A stretch of DNA of 64,000 nucleotides. Source: Microvelia longipes (Eukaryota; Arthropoda; Insecta; Hemiptera; Veliidae). The notes beneath the pieces were generated by a model that saw only the letters and a list, made by a program, of their open reading frames with translations, had not been told where the DNA came from and did no database searches. The stretch's first letter is position 1; every line of letters begins with the position of its first letter. This document shows positions 37,092-47,515 of the stretch, piece after piece. Where the stretch lies: contig JACMZG010001914.1 of assembly GCA_018340805.1 (NCBI GenBank), positions 29,026,715-29,090,714 on the forward strand. The letters run 5' to 3'. A program made the position numbers and the translations under genes.

Positions 37092-40000
37092 TTAAAGAAT
37101 GTCTAAATTAACGGAGAGTATGAATTGTTGGAACAATTGAAGGAAGTCTTGTTCAACCAATAATCCTGGAGTTGGAGGCCAGTTTATTCCTTTAGACATG
37201 ACAGCTTGGATTAGAATTGAGCGATTTTTTTTCAAAATGTATGCAATTAAAGATGATGTGTTCCCCAATTTTGAACGGAGATTTGATCGCAAGAGCAAAT
37301 CGGCGACGGAGATAGGCGAAATCTATGAAGATATGAAAGATTTTTGCCGTGGTTGGTGAGAGCCATGGTGGTTTTATGGTTCATATGGACGTTTGTCTTA
37401 ATGCGTTTTGAAACAGTGGGGAAAAACTTTTTTGTCCAGGATGCATTTGGTGATTGACTCCATTCTCTCTCCCATTCCTCTAGACTCATAGCCTTACATT
37501 TATGTTCTAATCCACCTAATGATGGAAGAATTGATTCTTCTCTCAGGCTAATATTGCATGCTGCCTCTTTTGCAAGGGTGTCAGCACGTTCATTACCCAT
37601 ACATCCATCATGGCCTCGGATCCAAGAGTATTTTAGAACAATTTCTCTGTTCTTTAAGAATTGAAGCATACGTCTTGTATCAACTGCATCAGTTATCATT
37701 TTCTTAGGGTTTTTTAGAATATCCAACGATACTTTGCTATCTGTCTTTATAATAACTCTCCCGAGTCTGGTGTTATGTTTAAGCAAATCCATTCTGTTGC
37801 TCTACGTAGAGCATGCAACTCTGCTTGGTTATTACTACAGCCTGTTTTCAACCTAAACTGGCAAGAACTGATTTCTTCTCCGTGATAAAATACAGTGTAA
37901 GCACAACCAACTTTATCATCAATTTTACTCCCATCTGAGAAGATTTCGTAATCAAACAAGCTGTCTCCTGCTTCTATATCTGGAGTGGTCACGTTAGCTG
38001 GATGGGGCCATTTGTGGTACGGAAGAGGACGTTCATACATCCCGGATCTAGTCTGAAAGAATAGCTCCACTTGTTCTGAGACTCTAATGTTTATTGGTAC
38101 GATTTTGGCTAATAAATATGCTGCATCATATGAAACAGTTTTGTAACCTCTAATGATTCTTAAAGACATAATCCTCTGTACCATCTTTAATTTTTGTAGA
38201 TTGTATTTCCTGTCTAATGCATGATACCAAACTGGGACAGCATATAATAAAAGCGGAAGTATAGCTCCATCATAAATAACCTTTAAGGCGTCTGAACTTA
38301 TTCCCCAAGTTATTTTGGCCGATTTCGAAAGAGTATGAACTAGTGTTCTGCATTTGTCAGCAATCATTGAGATATGAGCATTAAAAGTCCATCTTGAATC
38401 CAGCAATACCCCTAGATACTTCATTTCGTCCACGTTATTGATAATGCGTCCGTTCATAAAAAAATTAGGTCTTGTGGGATCTTTTTTACGAGTGACAAAT
38501 AAAACTTTTGATTTATCCTCACTAAACCTGAGTTTGTTCATTTTGGCCCATCTTTTAATCTTATCAAGTGCGACTTGTCCAATTGCTTCAATTTCTAACG
38601 CATTACTTCCTCTTATTATAACAATGATGTCGTCACAGAAAGCCATAACTAGAACATCCTCAGAATAATCAATAGTCAACAAGGAATTAATCTTTAACTT
38701 CCAGAACCCAGGGGCTCCTGGAGATCCTTGAGGACATCCTGTCTGCATTATCTTTGTTGCTTTCCTCGTAGAAGTTCGGATTGTTGTAGGTCTATTCAAG
38801 AAATAGTCTTTACTTAACAAAAAAAGATTACGTGGTATGTTTAAGGCTCTCATTTCATGAAATATCCCTGGCCACCAGGCGGCGTTAAATGCACCTTCTA
38901 CATCCAGCGATACGATTGCTGCTGAGCATTTTTTTTCTAATGATCCTTTCACGAAATTATTTACCATTGTCAACGCGTCAGTTGTACTTTGTTGAGGCGT
39001 AAACCCGAACTGATTGATGCTCAAAAGTTGTCTACTGTAACAAAAGTGCATAATACGGTTGATTAATAGTTTTTCTAAGACTTTACCGGGAATCGAAAGC
39101 AGACTGATTGGTCTGTATTTTGCGGACTCGGAAAAATGATTCTTTCCTGGTTTTATCAACAGCTTAATCTCCGATTCTTTCCAGATTGATGGAAAAGTAT
39201 TATCTTTTAGGCACCTGTTATAGACTGCAACCATAAATAAAGGAAAGTGTTCAAAACAAACTGCCAAGATATCACTTGTAATTCCATCCGACCCTGGAGT
39301 CTTACTGCTATCAATTTGTAAAATGACATCTTTCACCTCCTGTTCAGTAAATGGTACATCATCCTGGGTGTTAATATCGCTTTCCATCTCATCCCTCCAA
39401 GCTTTCTGCTGTATAGTATCAGTTAAGGCTTCATCATTGGGTACAAAGTTTGATAAAAGATAATCCAAAGTTTCTTGAACCGATGAGGTGAACGATCCAT
39501 CCATTTTCTTCACTGTACTCAATGCAATTGGAGGCTTTAATTTTCCAGATGCTAGCTTGTATATATAACCCCAAGGATTGTCCTTCGTAGTAGCATTGCA
39601 GGATTCCTTCCATGAAGTCAATTTTGCCTCTTTAAGTTTGTTGACATAAGTTGTTTTTGCGGAACGGTATATTTCATACCTTTGGGATCTTAATTCAGGG
39701 CTTCTGTAAGTTCGCTGGTATTTTCTACGCTTTTTATTTACATCGCGTCTCAAAGCTGTCAATTCTGATGTCCACCACGGTACAGATTTTCGACCTAAAT
39801 TTTTTATTCGTGTCAATTAAATCTAGTGAGTCATCACATGCTTTAATAACCGCCTCCATGAATTGTTTAGTAAACGTGTTGATGTCAGTCCTGGCATCAT
39901 TAACCACAGCTTCCAAACTTTGATCAAGATCTTCTCTTTCGACCGTGTAGCCATACTCAGTTTCAATTAGATCTAAAAATCTGTTCTGCAATGCGAGAGT

Positions 40001-40764
40001 TAACGAATTTTCATTCATACTTTTAGAGCAGTATTTCCTAAACGATGATTGAATTGAGGTTTTAAAGGATACTAGATGAATATCGAAACGGATGAAGTTA
40101 TGACCTGATAGACTCTCTTCTGCCTCGACTACCCAAGATGAAATCCAAGGCAAAAGTTGCTGAGAAGCTAAAGTCAAGTCAATGTTTGAGCTACCTCTTG
40201 CACTATTAAAAGTCGGTGTAGCTGATGGTTCATTAATTAGATAAAGACTATTAGATGCCATAAAGAGCTCAAGTTCTAAGCCTCTTTCGTCTGTCCTTTT
40301 GTCGTACCAACTTGCTGAATGACTATTACTGTCAATGGCTATCACAACTTTTTACCAGATTGTACAATTTTGTCTATGGCAGTCTGTAACTTAGCTAGGT
40401 CCACTTTAATATCTCTTGTAATGTCGAAGTAACCACTAATAAAGTATACCGTTTCATTTACAGAGGTGTTGACTTGTATGATAACTAAATCTTCCCAGCT
40501 GTGATCCGATAACATAACCACGTCCAAGTTTTGATTTGTAACTACTATGGCTGCTCTTGGTCTGCCATTTCCTGCCTGGTAAATTCGTTTGTTATAACCA
40601 AATCCAGCTACCACATTTTTTATTACATGTGGTTCCTGGATTAAAAGTATGTCTATTTGATCTTCTTTGATTTTTTGAAGTGTTTGTGTTGTTGCTTTTT
40701 TCCCTTTGTCTAGATTTAACTGAAGGCACTTTACTATTTTATTTCTGTCATCGATGTCCATCAT
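37092..40764 (-). pseudogene. Non-LTR ORF2: endonuclease, reverse transcriptase, RNase H (frameshifted)
   Basis: Begins at 40764 in ATGA overlap with ORF1. The N-terminal APE-like endonuclease shows LQLNLDKGKKATT and LLIQEPHV (40764-40342), then IAIDSNSHSASW, SSNIDLTL and SLSGHNFIRF (40345-39734). The last motif is normally S-D-H, so a catalytic Asp is replaced by Gly. Reverse transcriptase is in one long frame (39816-37747): SSKTPGSDGI, YRPISLLSIPGKVLEKLL, GFTPQQSTTDAL, FCDD (its catalytic pair kept) and MKYLGVLLD. RNase H begins at FSDGSK, continues in another frame with KTDSKVSLDIL and GHDGCMGNERAD (37792-37247), and is followed by a C-terminal C-C-H segment. Frame changes lie at ~40345, ~39800, ~37785, ~37265 and ~37228, four of them in homopolymers. 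Confidence 0.85.
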
Positions 40765-41789
40765 GTTTCAATGTTACTGAATTTTCTCTCCCACAATTGT
40801 TGAAATAGTGGACAACATCTTTCAAACGCTGAGTGATTCACATTTAATCTTTTATTCTTGTTTTTCTCGTTTTGTCTAATACAATTGATACATTTTTTCT
40901 CCGTCTTGTCTGATGTACAGTTTATTAGTTCGTGTTGACCGGCACACCTTGGGCAGGCGTATTCTTCCTGACAATTTTTGGCTGAATGGTTGTCGTAAGT
41001 ATTGCACCTATAGCATCTCTTTAAATATACATGGTCCACGCATTTGCACATATTCCATCCTAGTTTAATTTTACCTTTCAACAGTAATTTCCGCGTAAAT
41101 ACTCCAACTTCAATCACCATATTTCTGATTTTACGTTTTTCGTTAACTAAAAATTTCACTATTTTAATATTATCCTTCTCTTTTTCAAATTCTGGATTAT
41201 GAGCCAATAGTGTATTTGTAAAATTATTTTCGTTTATATCATCCGGTATGTCATATACTAAAACCCTGGGTTGCATTTTCTTGCTCTCGTGAACTATTAA
41301 TTTTTTGCCACACTTTTCAATTAAATTAGACTTGAGTTTCTCGCAATCTTCTTTACTTTCTAATTCAACAATCACAGCACCGGTTTTAGTGGATCCGAAA
41401 TTTGTAACTCCAATTTGCAGGTCACATGGATTGACACTTTTTTTCACTAACTCTGATACAGTCGTTGACTCTAACTTTTCCTTTGAATCTATAACTAGTT
41501 TGTGACATCCGTTCCGTTTGGATTTTGCCACTACATCCGAGAACAATGGAGAGCCACCTTGACTAGATGGAATTAATGACTGCACTGATTTTAAAACTTT
41601 TAGTTCTCCATCTCTGTGAGATAGTTCTTGGTTAAGTTTTAAAAATACCCTCCGTAAATCACTAATAGAGTTAAATACAGCTAATTTATTTTCCTTTTTT
41701 AAATGGCTAGTCTCTTTAACAATTTGTGTGATAGTGGCTAATGCATTTTCCAGAACAATATCTGGAGGCTCTGATAAAATTATTTCCAT
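40761..41789 (-). CDS. Non-LTR ORF1, Gag-like RNA-binding protein with zinc knuckles
   Basis: Intact 342-codon frame. It would coat the element RNA and bring it, with ORF2, to the target. Residues ~1-70 are rich in heptad-like hydrophobics (possible coiled coil). A central region of ~95-250 resembles the RRM-like or Gag core seen in this group but is not assigned to a named domain. The C-terminal third has Cys/His knuckles: CYRCNTYDNHSAKNC, then CPRCAGQHELINC, then a longer C-C-H-C segment starting CINCIRQN and ending HSAFERCC. This knuckle set is typical of the ORF1 of R1, I and Jockey-type elements. The stop overlaps the ORF2 start (ATGA), suggesting reinitiation of translation. It is the only unbroken long frame of the element. 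Confidence 0.85.
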   Translation of the reverse strand: MEIILSEPPDIVLENALATITQIVKETSHLKKENKLAVFNSISDLRRVFLKLNQELSHRDGELKVLKSVQSLIPSSQGGSPLFSDVVAKSKRNGCHKLVIDSKEKLESTTVSELVKKSVNPCDLQIGVTNFGSTKTGAVIVELESKEDCEKLKSNLIEKCGKKLIVHESKKMQPRVLVYDIPDDINENNFTNTLLAHNPEFEKEKDNIKIVKFLVNEKRKIRNMVIEVGVFTRKLLLKGKIKLGWNMCKCVDHVYLKRCYRCNTYDNHSAKNCQEEYACPRCAGQHELINCTSDKTEKKCINCIRQNEKNKNKRLNVNHSAFERCCPLFQQLWERKFSNIET

Positions 41790-42126
41790 TATAATTAGAT
41801 TAAAAAGTTAATTTGTTTTACTAAAACTAATCTTCAAAGTATTTTGTTTTATTGATATGTAAAGATGATAGGATATGTATAAACACAGCTCGGAGAGCAA
41901 AAGAATAGAGAGGGAGTAATAAGGTGGATCCCACTAGCTGAGTGTCCTTGAAACTACCAATGAGAGGCCTTCGCGGTAACTACGCACGGTTGCCGGCTTG
42001 CACACCGATGGTCCAAAACCTCGTGTGAATTTAATAAAATTTTTTTTTTTAAAAGAACGCTAGTTAATTAAACTGTCATTATTAATTTGTTTTTGCACTA
42101 TTTACTTCGAAACTTTGCCAGCTAAT
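41790..42126 (-). promoter_or_regulatory. 5' leader of the non-LTR element
   Basis: Sequence between the candidate 5' end and the ORF1 start. 41885-42030 is notably more GC-rich than its surroundings (e.g. GCGGTAACTACGCACGG), as expected for an internal promoter and leader. An A/T homopolymer follows at about 42040-42053. The promoter role is inferred from the family. Confidence 0.45.
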
Positions 42127-42134
42127 GCACAACA

Positions 42135-44172
42135 ATTTATTAAATCCAATAGACTAAAATTAAGTACATAATTAACACTTTAAACACACAAAAATTAATT
42201 TTGCAACGGAGCCGATGTGAACTCAACCACTCCTACACTATTTGTATTCTAAACGAGGAAAATTAATTTAACGAGGAAAAGATAAAATTAATTTCCTTTT
42301 ATACAATTCAAGAAAAGAATTAAAAAATTAATTTGTGCTTCAACTATCTCTGCCATTTGAACTTATTTCTAAATAATTGTCTTCTATTGAGTTATTTTCT
42401 TCTGGTTGTCTTAAAATACTTTTAACCATAAAAACCGTGTTAGAGAACCTAAAAATGAAAATGTTATTTATTTAGGTTTAAATATTTACACTGTGTGATT
42501 TGAAGGTTTCTATTTTGCAGCAATTGAAGCCGCTCCTTTTTACCCCACTCGAGGAAACCCCGGCAAAATAAACCTTATATATTTAATCACGCCAAATAAA
42601 TATTTGTATTGAGGTTCCCTTCTTTTGAATAAAAACGTCTTAGAATAGTTATAAGATGAAAAAATATTTTTTTGTACGTATGAAAAAGAAAATAAATTCT
42701 GGTAAAAAAGGGAAATGAAAAAAGTGCGGGAAATGTTAAAGTGCGGGAAATATGAAAAAAGAGTGGAAATCATTGTATGTTTGGCTCACAATGTGCTACG
42801 TATGAAATTTTCTTAGATAGCAAAGAAGCATTTTTTTTATTCATTTTATACTTTTTATTTTCTCTTTTCAAGGGAAAGAGCATTAATGGTCCTTTTTACA
42901 TCGTATGATAAAAATACATAAATAAACGGAAAAAATAAAAATCTACTGTTTTTATACTTTTAAAAGCAAATAGCTCTAAAACATAAAAAAAGTAAAAATG
43001 AAATTCTCATACCTTCATTTCCAAAATAAAAAAAATAAATAAATAAAATCCAAAATATACCAGTTATGCATGACTTTCATTTTTCAAAGAGTTTGAGGTT
43101 AAAATGTTTTGCGTAAAAACATTGGAGAATAGATTTTTTTATTTGCTTGAAAGATAAAATAAATATATATGAAAAAATTTAACTTAATATCCTTAAACCC
43201 TCTTCTGTTTATAGTTATTGCACATTTGAAAAAAAGAGTGCACATTATGACTATATTTTTATTATTGTTACTATTGTGCTTTTTTACATCACAATGGATA
43301 CTGTGTTCTTCAGACTATGATTGAAATTGCCAGCGGATTTTACCAATATTGTTCACATTTACTATATTTTGAGTATTGTATTCTTTTATAGATTCATATT
43401 TATATTATATATAAATATACATAATATGTAGATAAATTTATGAATTTATGTGTATATTTAATATGCATCTTTAATTACAGCTTAGACGTCGAAACTGATG
43501 CATATAGTAATGTTTAACCTGATAATAGTAATGTCTCTAAATAATCTGTTATATAACTCTACAAAGATAATATATAATACATTTAATTGTACGTTAAAGC
43601 AGCTTTTATTACTATTATTATTAACAGGGTTTATTTAAAATTCGTAGAAACATTTGACATTCGTCTTTATAGTTTGTTGTATTGAATATTTAGCTTATTT
43701 TGTCATATTTTTACTTATAAAATAATAAATGATAAAAGAATAATTTTACAATAGACTTTAATGCTTTTATAATAAATAACTTAAAAACTTACTTACTTAT
43801 TTTGTTATTCTATTATAACAACATACATAAAAGTAAACAAGAAGTAAGTATTTGTTTTAATATAGCTTTTGCATTTGATTGTTTGTTATTCCTATAACAA
43901 AAAGAAAAGTAACCCTGGTGTATTTTTTTTATTTTGCTTATGTATTTATTAATTCTCCTAACAACAGCCATAAATGAAACCTCAAAAATCTACGATAAAT
44001 ATATACATATATTTATATAAAGATATTTTGTATATTTTGCTTCTGTTAAAGAAAGCCGCAAAGGTTAGTTGGCAGCACTTAGTAAATAAATAAAAAAAAT
44101 TTTTGCATATTTACCTCAACAGGTATAAGATTAATCCTTACAAGGTAAATAAATTAAGTAACTATTTATTAT
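42135..44172. other. Very AT-rich sequence, no recognised feature
   Basis: No gene, RNA or shared repeat recognised. The 77-codon minus frame at 42773-42540 has no family resemblance. Confidence 0.5.
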
Positions 44173-44298
44173 TTGTTTTGTAAATAGTAGCAAATAGAAT
44201 AGTTTTTGGAAATAAAACTATTCTATTTGCTACTATTTACAAAACAATAGTATCCTAACTCTGGTCCCCCTTTAGCTCAAAGGGGGACCAGAGTTAGG
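44173..44298. repeat. Two adjacent perfect hairpins
   Basis: First: arms 44173-44206 and 44214-44247, 34 bp without mismatch, 7-base loop. Second: arms 44254-44273 and 44279-44298, 20 bp without mismatch, 5-base loop, GC-richer (CTCTGGTCCCCC). Six bases separate them. Neither has a copy elsewhere in the window. Origin (template switch, foldback element, assembly artefact or hairpin RNA) is open. Confidence 0.85.
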
Positions 44299-45199
44299 GA
44301 AATTCTTTAAAATGAAGATATTAAAATTTTATACGACTAAATTAAAACATCCTAGAAATGTGAGCATTTAAAAATTATTGTTACGTATTTTAGAATTGAA
44401 GTAAAATTCTGTTAAAGAAGTAAAGTACTCAAAAAACAAATAAATGCTATTTTCTTTGAAGTATTTATGAAGTAAATATATTTATTTAACTTTTTAAAGT
44501 CAACTATAAAAAGGAGAAAACGCAACTTGAGCTAAAAGTTAAAAAGGTTATTTTCAAGCAAAAAATAATAAAATTAATTTACAAATAAGGGACTTTAGAA
44601 GGGTTTGAGGATGAAGGAATAGTCCATTAAGTAAGTGGAAAAGTTTTTTTCTGGTTTAAGTTTTCAGTTCACGTTAAGTTGAAGTAAAGGCCGAGAAAAC
44701 TTTACTTAAAAGATTTGGGGGGGGGGGGTTAAAGTGAGATGTGGGAAACGCTGTTCAAATATAGTTAGCTAAACTGCCTTGTGTATATAAAACTTGTAAC
44801 ATGTAAGTTGTGATGTAACCTTCTTTTATTTTCTTATAGAAAAGATTTTCTAAGTAATTTATAAAAAATAATATGCCTTTTTATTGGTGGTTGCTGCTGT
44901 TGAGAGTCATAGATTTAAAGATGTCATTTCGTCACTATGTCATCATTTCTATAAAAATTATCTATATCTCACATCTATGGCCAAGTTAAATCAATCTTCT
45001 TCATTTCACCGCAATGAAGATGAAGGTTCAAGGCAATTGTAACCAATATTAGGTTACAATTACCAAGGCATAAATTTAGCTATAGAGATAGGCTATAACC
45101 TCTAGTATTTATCTCTATGGATTCAGCTACAAAACCTTACGTCCCTGGTCAATTGTATACTATAAAATTATTATCATATTTTTCCCAGTCATCATGATG
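44299..45199. other. AT-rich sequence, no recognised gene; G10 run
   Basis: A run of ~10 G lies near 44719. A short inverted repeat (GTAACC...GGTTAC) lies near 45040-45057. Nothing else recognised. Confidence 0.5.
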
Positions 45200-45720
45200 C
45201 AAGGATTTTGAATAAAGGGGATGACGCACTATGGAACTTTTCTGACCCCATGGAAGTTGTAAGAGACAGAGAAATAGGAGCAAACTTACCTTACCCATGG
45301 TTATAATGAAAAAAAGGCGCCAAACGCAGGTTATATAGCAAGGTTGTCGAGTTTGCTTCTCAACGTTTTTCTGTGCTTCTCGTGATTGTTACATTTGTGG
45401 TGCTTATTAAGTCATTTGTGCTTATTAATTTTAAATTTTGGACTATACTTAGCCACTTCAGTAAGTGATAATTTAAGCGTATTTATTACCTTCTCAAGCA
45501 AAAAACAATGGTAAACCATTGAAAGGTAAGTGTGCCTCTAAAATTTAAGACCTGTGATGTTATAAGAATTGTAAGCACGCGCAGATTGTACCAAGCATGT
45601 GCAGTTGGTTTTTGATGTGTGTTTCGTGTTGAATTCTCTTTATTTTTTTGTTTTCGATGGGGTCGCTTTTTTGTATGGCAAATCGATTTAGTGCGTCATC
45701 TTCTTTATTTAAGATCCTTG
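45200..45720 (+). repeat. Dispersed repeat family B, copy 2 with ~100-bp extra segment
   Basis: Matches 15212-15618 from GGATTTTGAATAAA to TTATTTAAGATCC. Between about 45480 and 45585 it has ~100 bp absent from copy 1, which includes GAAAGGTAAGTG, a splice-donor-like string. No long open frame. Confidence 0.7.
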
Positions 45721-46668
45721 TCGTGATGGGAATGTTTATACGTATATTGGGTAAATCCAAGCCCAAGTTTTAACTATTTTTTTTTTGCCTGGATTAACCA
45801 CTTCGACAGCTTAGTCCTTAGCGGTTGAGAACTACTTGAACACAATAATTTTCCTATATATTAACGGTATAAATTAGGAAAAGTAAAAATCTAACGATGA
45901 TTGACGCATTCTGTAAATTTTACCAATAAGTCAAATTTAGTACGATTTAAATAAACTTTGGGACGCAGTTAAGACAGTAAAATAGCCGTTCTCCGTGATC
46001 AATTTCTATGTTACGTCAAACATTCAATAGGATAACATTATCATGTTAAAGGTAAGGAAGAAATAATTTTTACTTAAAATTTTATGTTAATAGCTTAAAC
46101 ATAAGTTTACTTTTATTGCATGTGTTGGTAATAAAGATATATATTTATGTATACAGAGTATATTCATATGTTGTTAATAATATTAATAAAAGTAGTGCAC
46201 CTAATTACACCGATAATTGAGTTTTTGATGCAACACATGGAGAAAATACATTTAATTTTTATTATTAATTGTTTCAATCCAAGGCCTTGTTCAATTTCAA
46301 AACAATAATTAAAATAAAAAATGAATGATTAACAAGGCAGGTGATAGGACTCATGCTGGTTGCTTATTTTGTTCATTGCTATTATTTTGACCCACAGGCC
46401 CACATTCCTCGTGACCTTGCATACTCAAGTATGTTGGTATTTTACAGCCTTACATACTTTAATATCTTAAATAACATAAGTACACTTTCCTTTGACAATT
46501 ATGGTATTATATTTCATGTTGAGGTAGGGTGTGAAACAAGTACAAGTTGTTTTATAAAGTTTGTGTAAAGGATACATCAGTATTATATAATTAAGTAGAG
46601 TCGATTAAGTAACAGACATGAAATACGGGTTATAAAAACAAGAAAATTTATATATATGCCAGAAAAAA
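45721..46668. other. No gene; short family A tail fragment at 45830-45890
   Basis: 45850-45890 repeats the family A terminal hairpin (AATTTTCCTATATATTAACG, then TAAATTAGGAAAAG). The rest, including a 75-codon frame at 46341-46568, is unrecognised. Confidence 0.45.
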
Positions 46669-47515
46669 ATTGGGTACGGGGTACCTCGGAACTTTTCCTT
46701 ATTACATCGGATTCGCTACGCTCATCCTCCCTGCTTCGGACTCGCTTTACTCGTCCTCAAAATATACAAGCCGTTTAATTTATAGTGCAACACACTTTTG
46801 GACTCGTTTTGCTCGTCCTCAAATAGTAAGTACATTCGTTTAGTTTCCAGCAGTGACCCATTCACTGACCATGCTTGATGCTGTTAAACTATTATAATTC
46901 ACCAAAAATCATGGATATACTTGTTGTATTGAAACAAAACTTAGTGTACTTATTTTCTACGAAAGGGTATACTTTTATTTTATTATATACTTATTTTACT
47001 ACATACTACATATTTTATTACATACTTATTTTATTGTATACTTGTACTAAATTTCGTATCAATGTATTATTTTTTGATTTTTAACAATTTTTAAAAAAAA
47101 CTTTTATAAGTCATTCTATACAAAATTAACTAATCCTGATAATGAGATGAAACTTGGCACATATGTTAGTCTTTACATGGCTAGAGGCGTGCCAAATTCA
47201 ATCATTTTTCTGCGTTTTATGACTTTTCGAAATTTGTTGAGTCATTATTGAGGGTTAATGACGTCATAAAAAAGTTCAGAATAGCACAACTACAACGTTA
47301 CTCTGATTTTCGTACAAAGTTTCAACTCTCTAGCATAAATACACTGGGAGCTACGATGATAACACACACGCATACAGACACACAACTTTGCGAAAACCAC
47401 TCAGGAGGCCTTAAAAACATCTGAAACGGATAATTCCGGTGACATCCCGGTTTCAGAATTTTTTGAAAACACAATATTTTTCCTATATACCTACGGTATA
47501 AATGAGGAAAAGTAA
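46669..47515 (+). repeat. Dispersed repeat family A, most complete copy (~850 bp)
   Basis: Reference copy for the family. Head ATTGGGTACGGGGTACC; two CTCGTTTTGCTCGTCCTC-like segments; CTGACCATGCTTGATGCTG; TGTTGTATTGAAAC; middle GATGAAACTTGGCACATATG; GGGTTAATGACGTCAT (47252-47267); CATAAATACACTGGGAGC; (CA)n; CCACTCAGGAGGCC; GACATCCCGGTTTCAG. The terminal imperfect hairpin is TTTTCCTATATACC, CTACGGTATAAATGAGGAAA. No terminal inverted repeats, LTRs or open frame. Class unknown. Confidence 0.75.

Larger units (their letters stand above)
36380..42126 (-). mobile_element. R1/I-group non-LTR retrotransposon with RNase H, near full length
   Basis: Minus-strand element of ~5.75 kb. In order: a 5' leader (42126-41790), ORF1 with CCHC knuckles (41789-40761), ORF2 with endonuclease, reverse transcriptase and RNase H (40764-37092, broken), a ~650-bp 3' region with a 43-bp tandem repeat and terminal stem-loop, and a 55-base poly(A) (seen as poly-T at 36380-36434). 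The same 8-mer GCACAACA flanks it at 36372-36379 and 42127-42134, a candidate target-site duplication. ORF1 and ORF2 overlap as ATGA. RNase H plus an R1-like endonuclease start places it in the I/R1 assemblage; the exact clade needs a tree. Confidence 0.8.
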
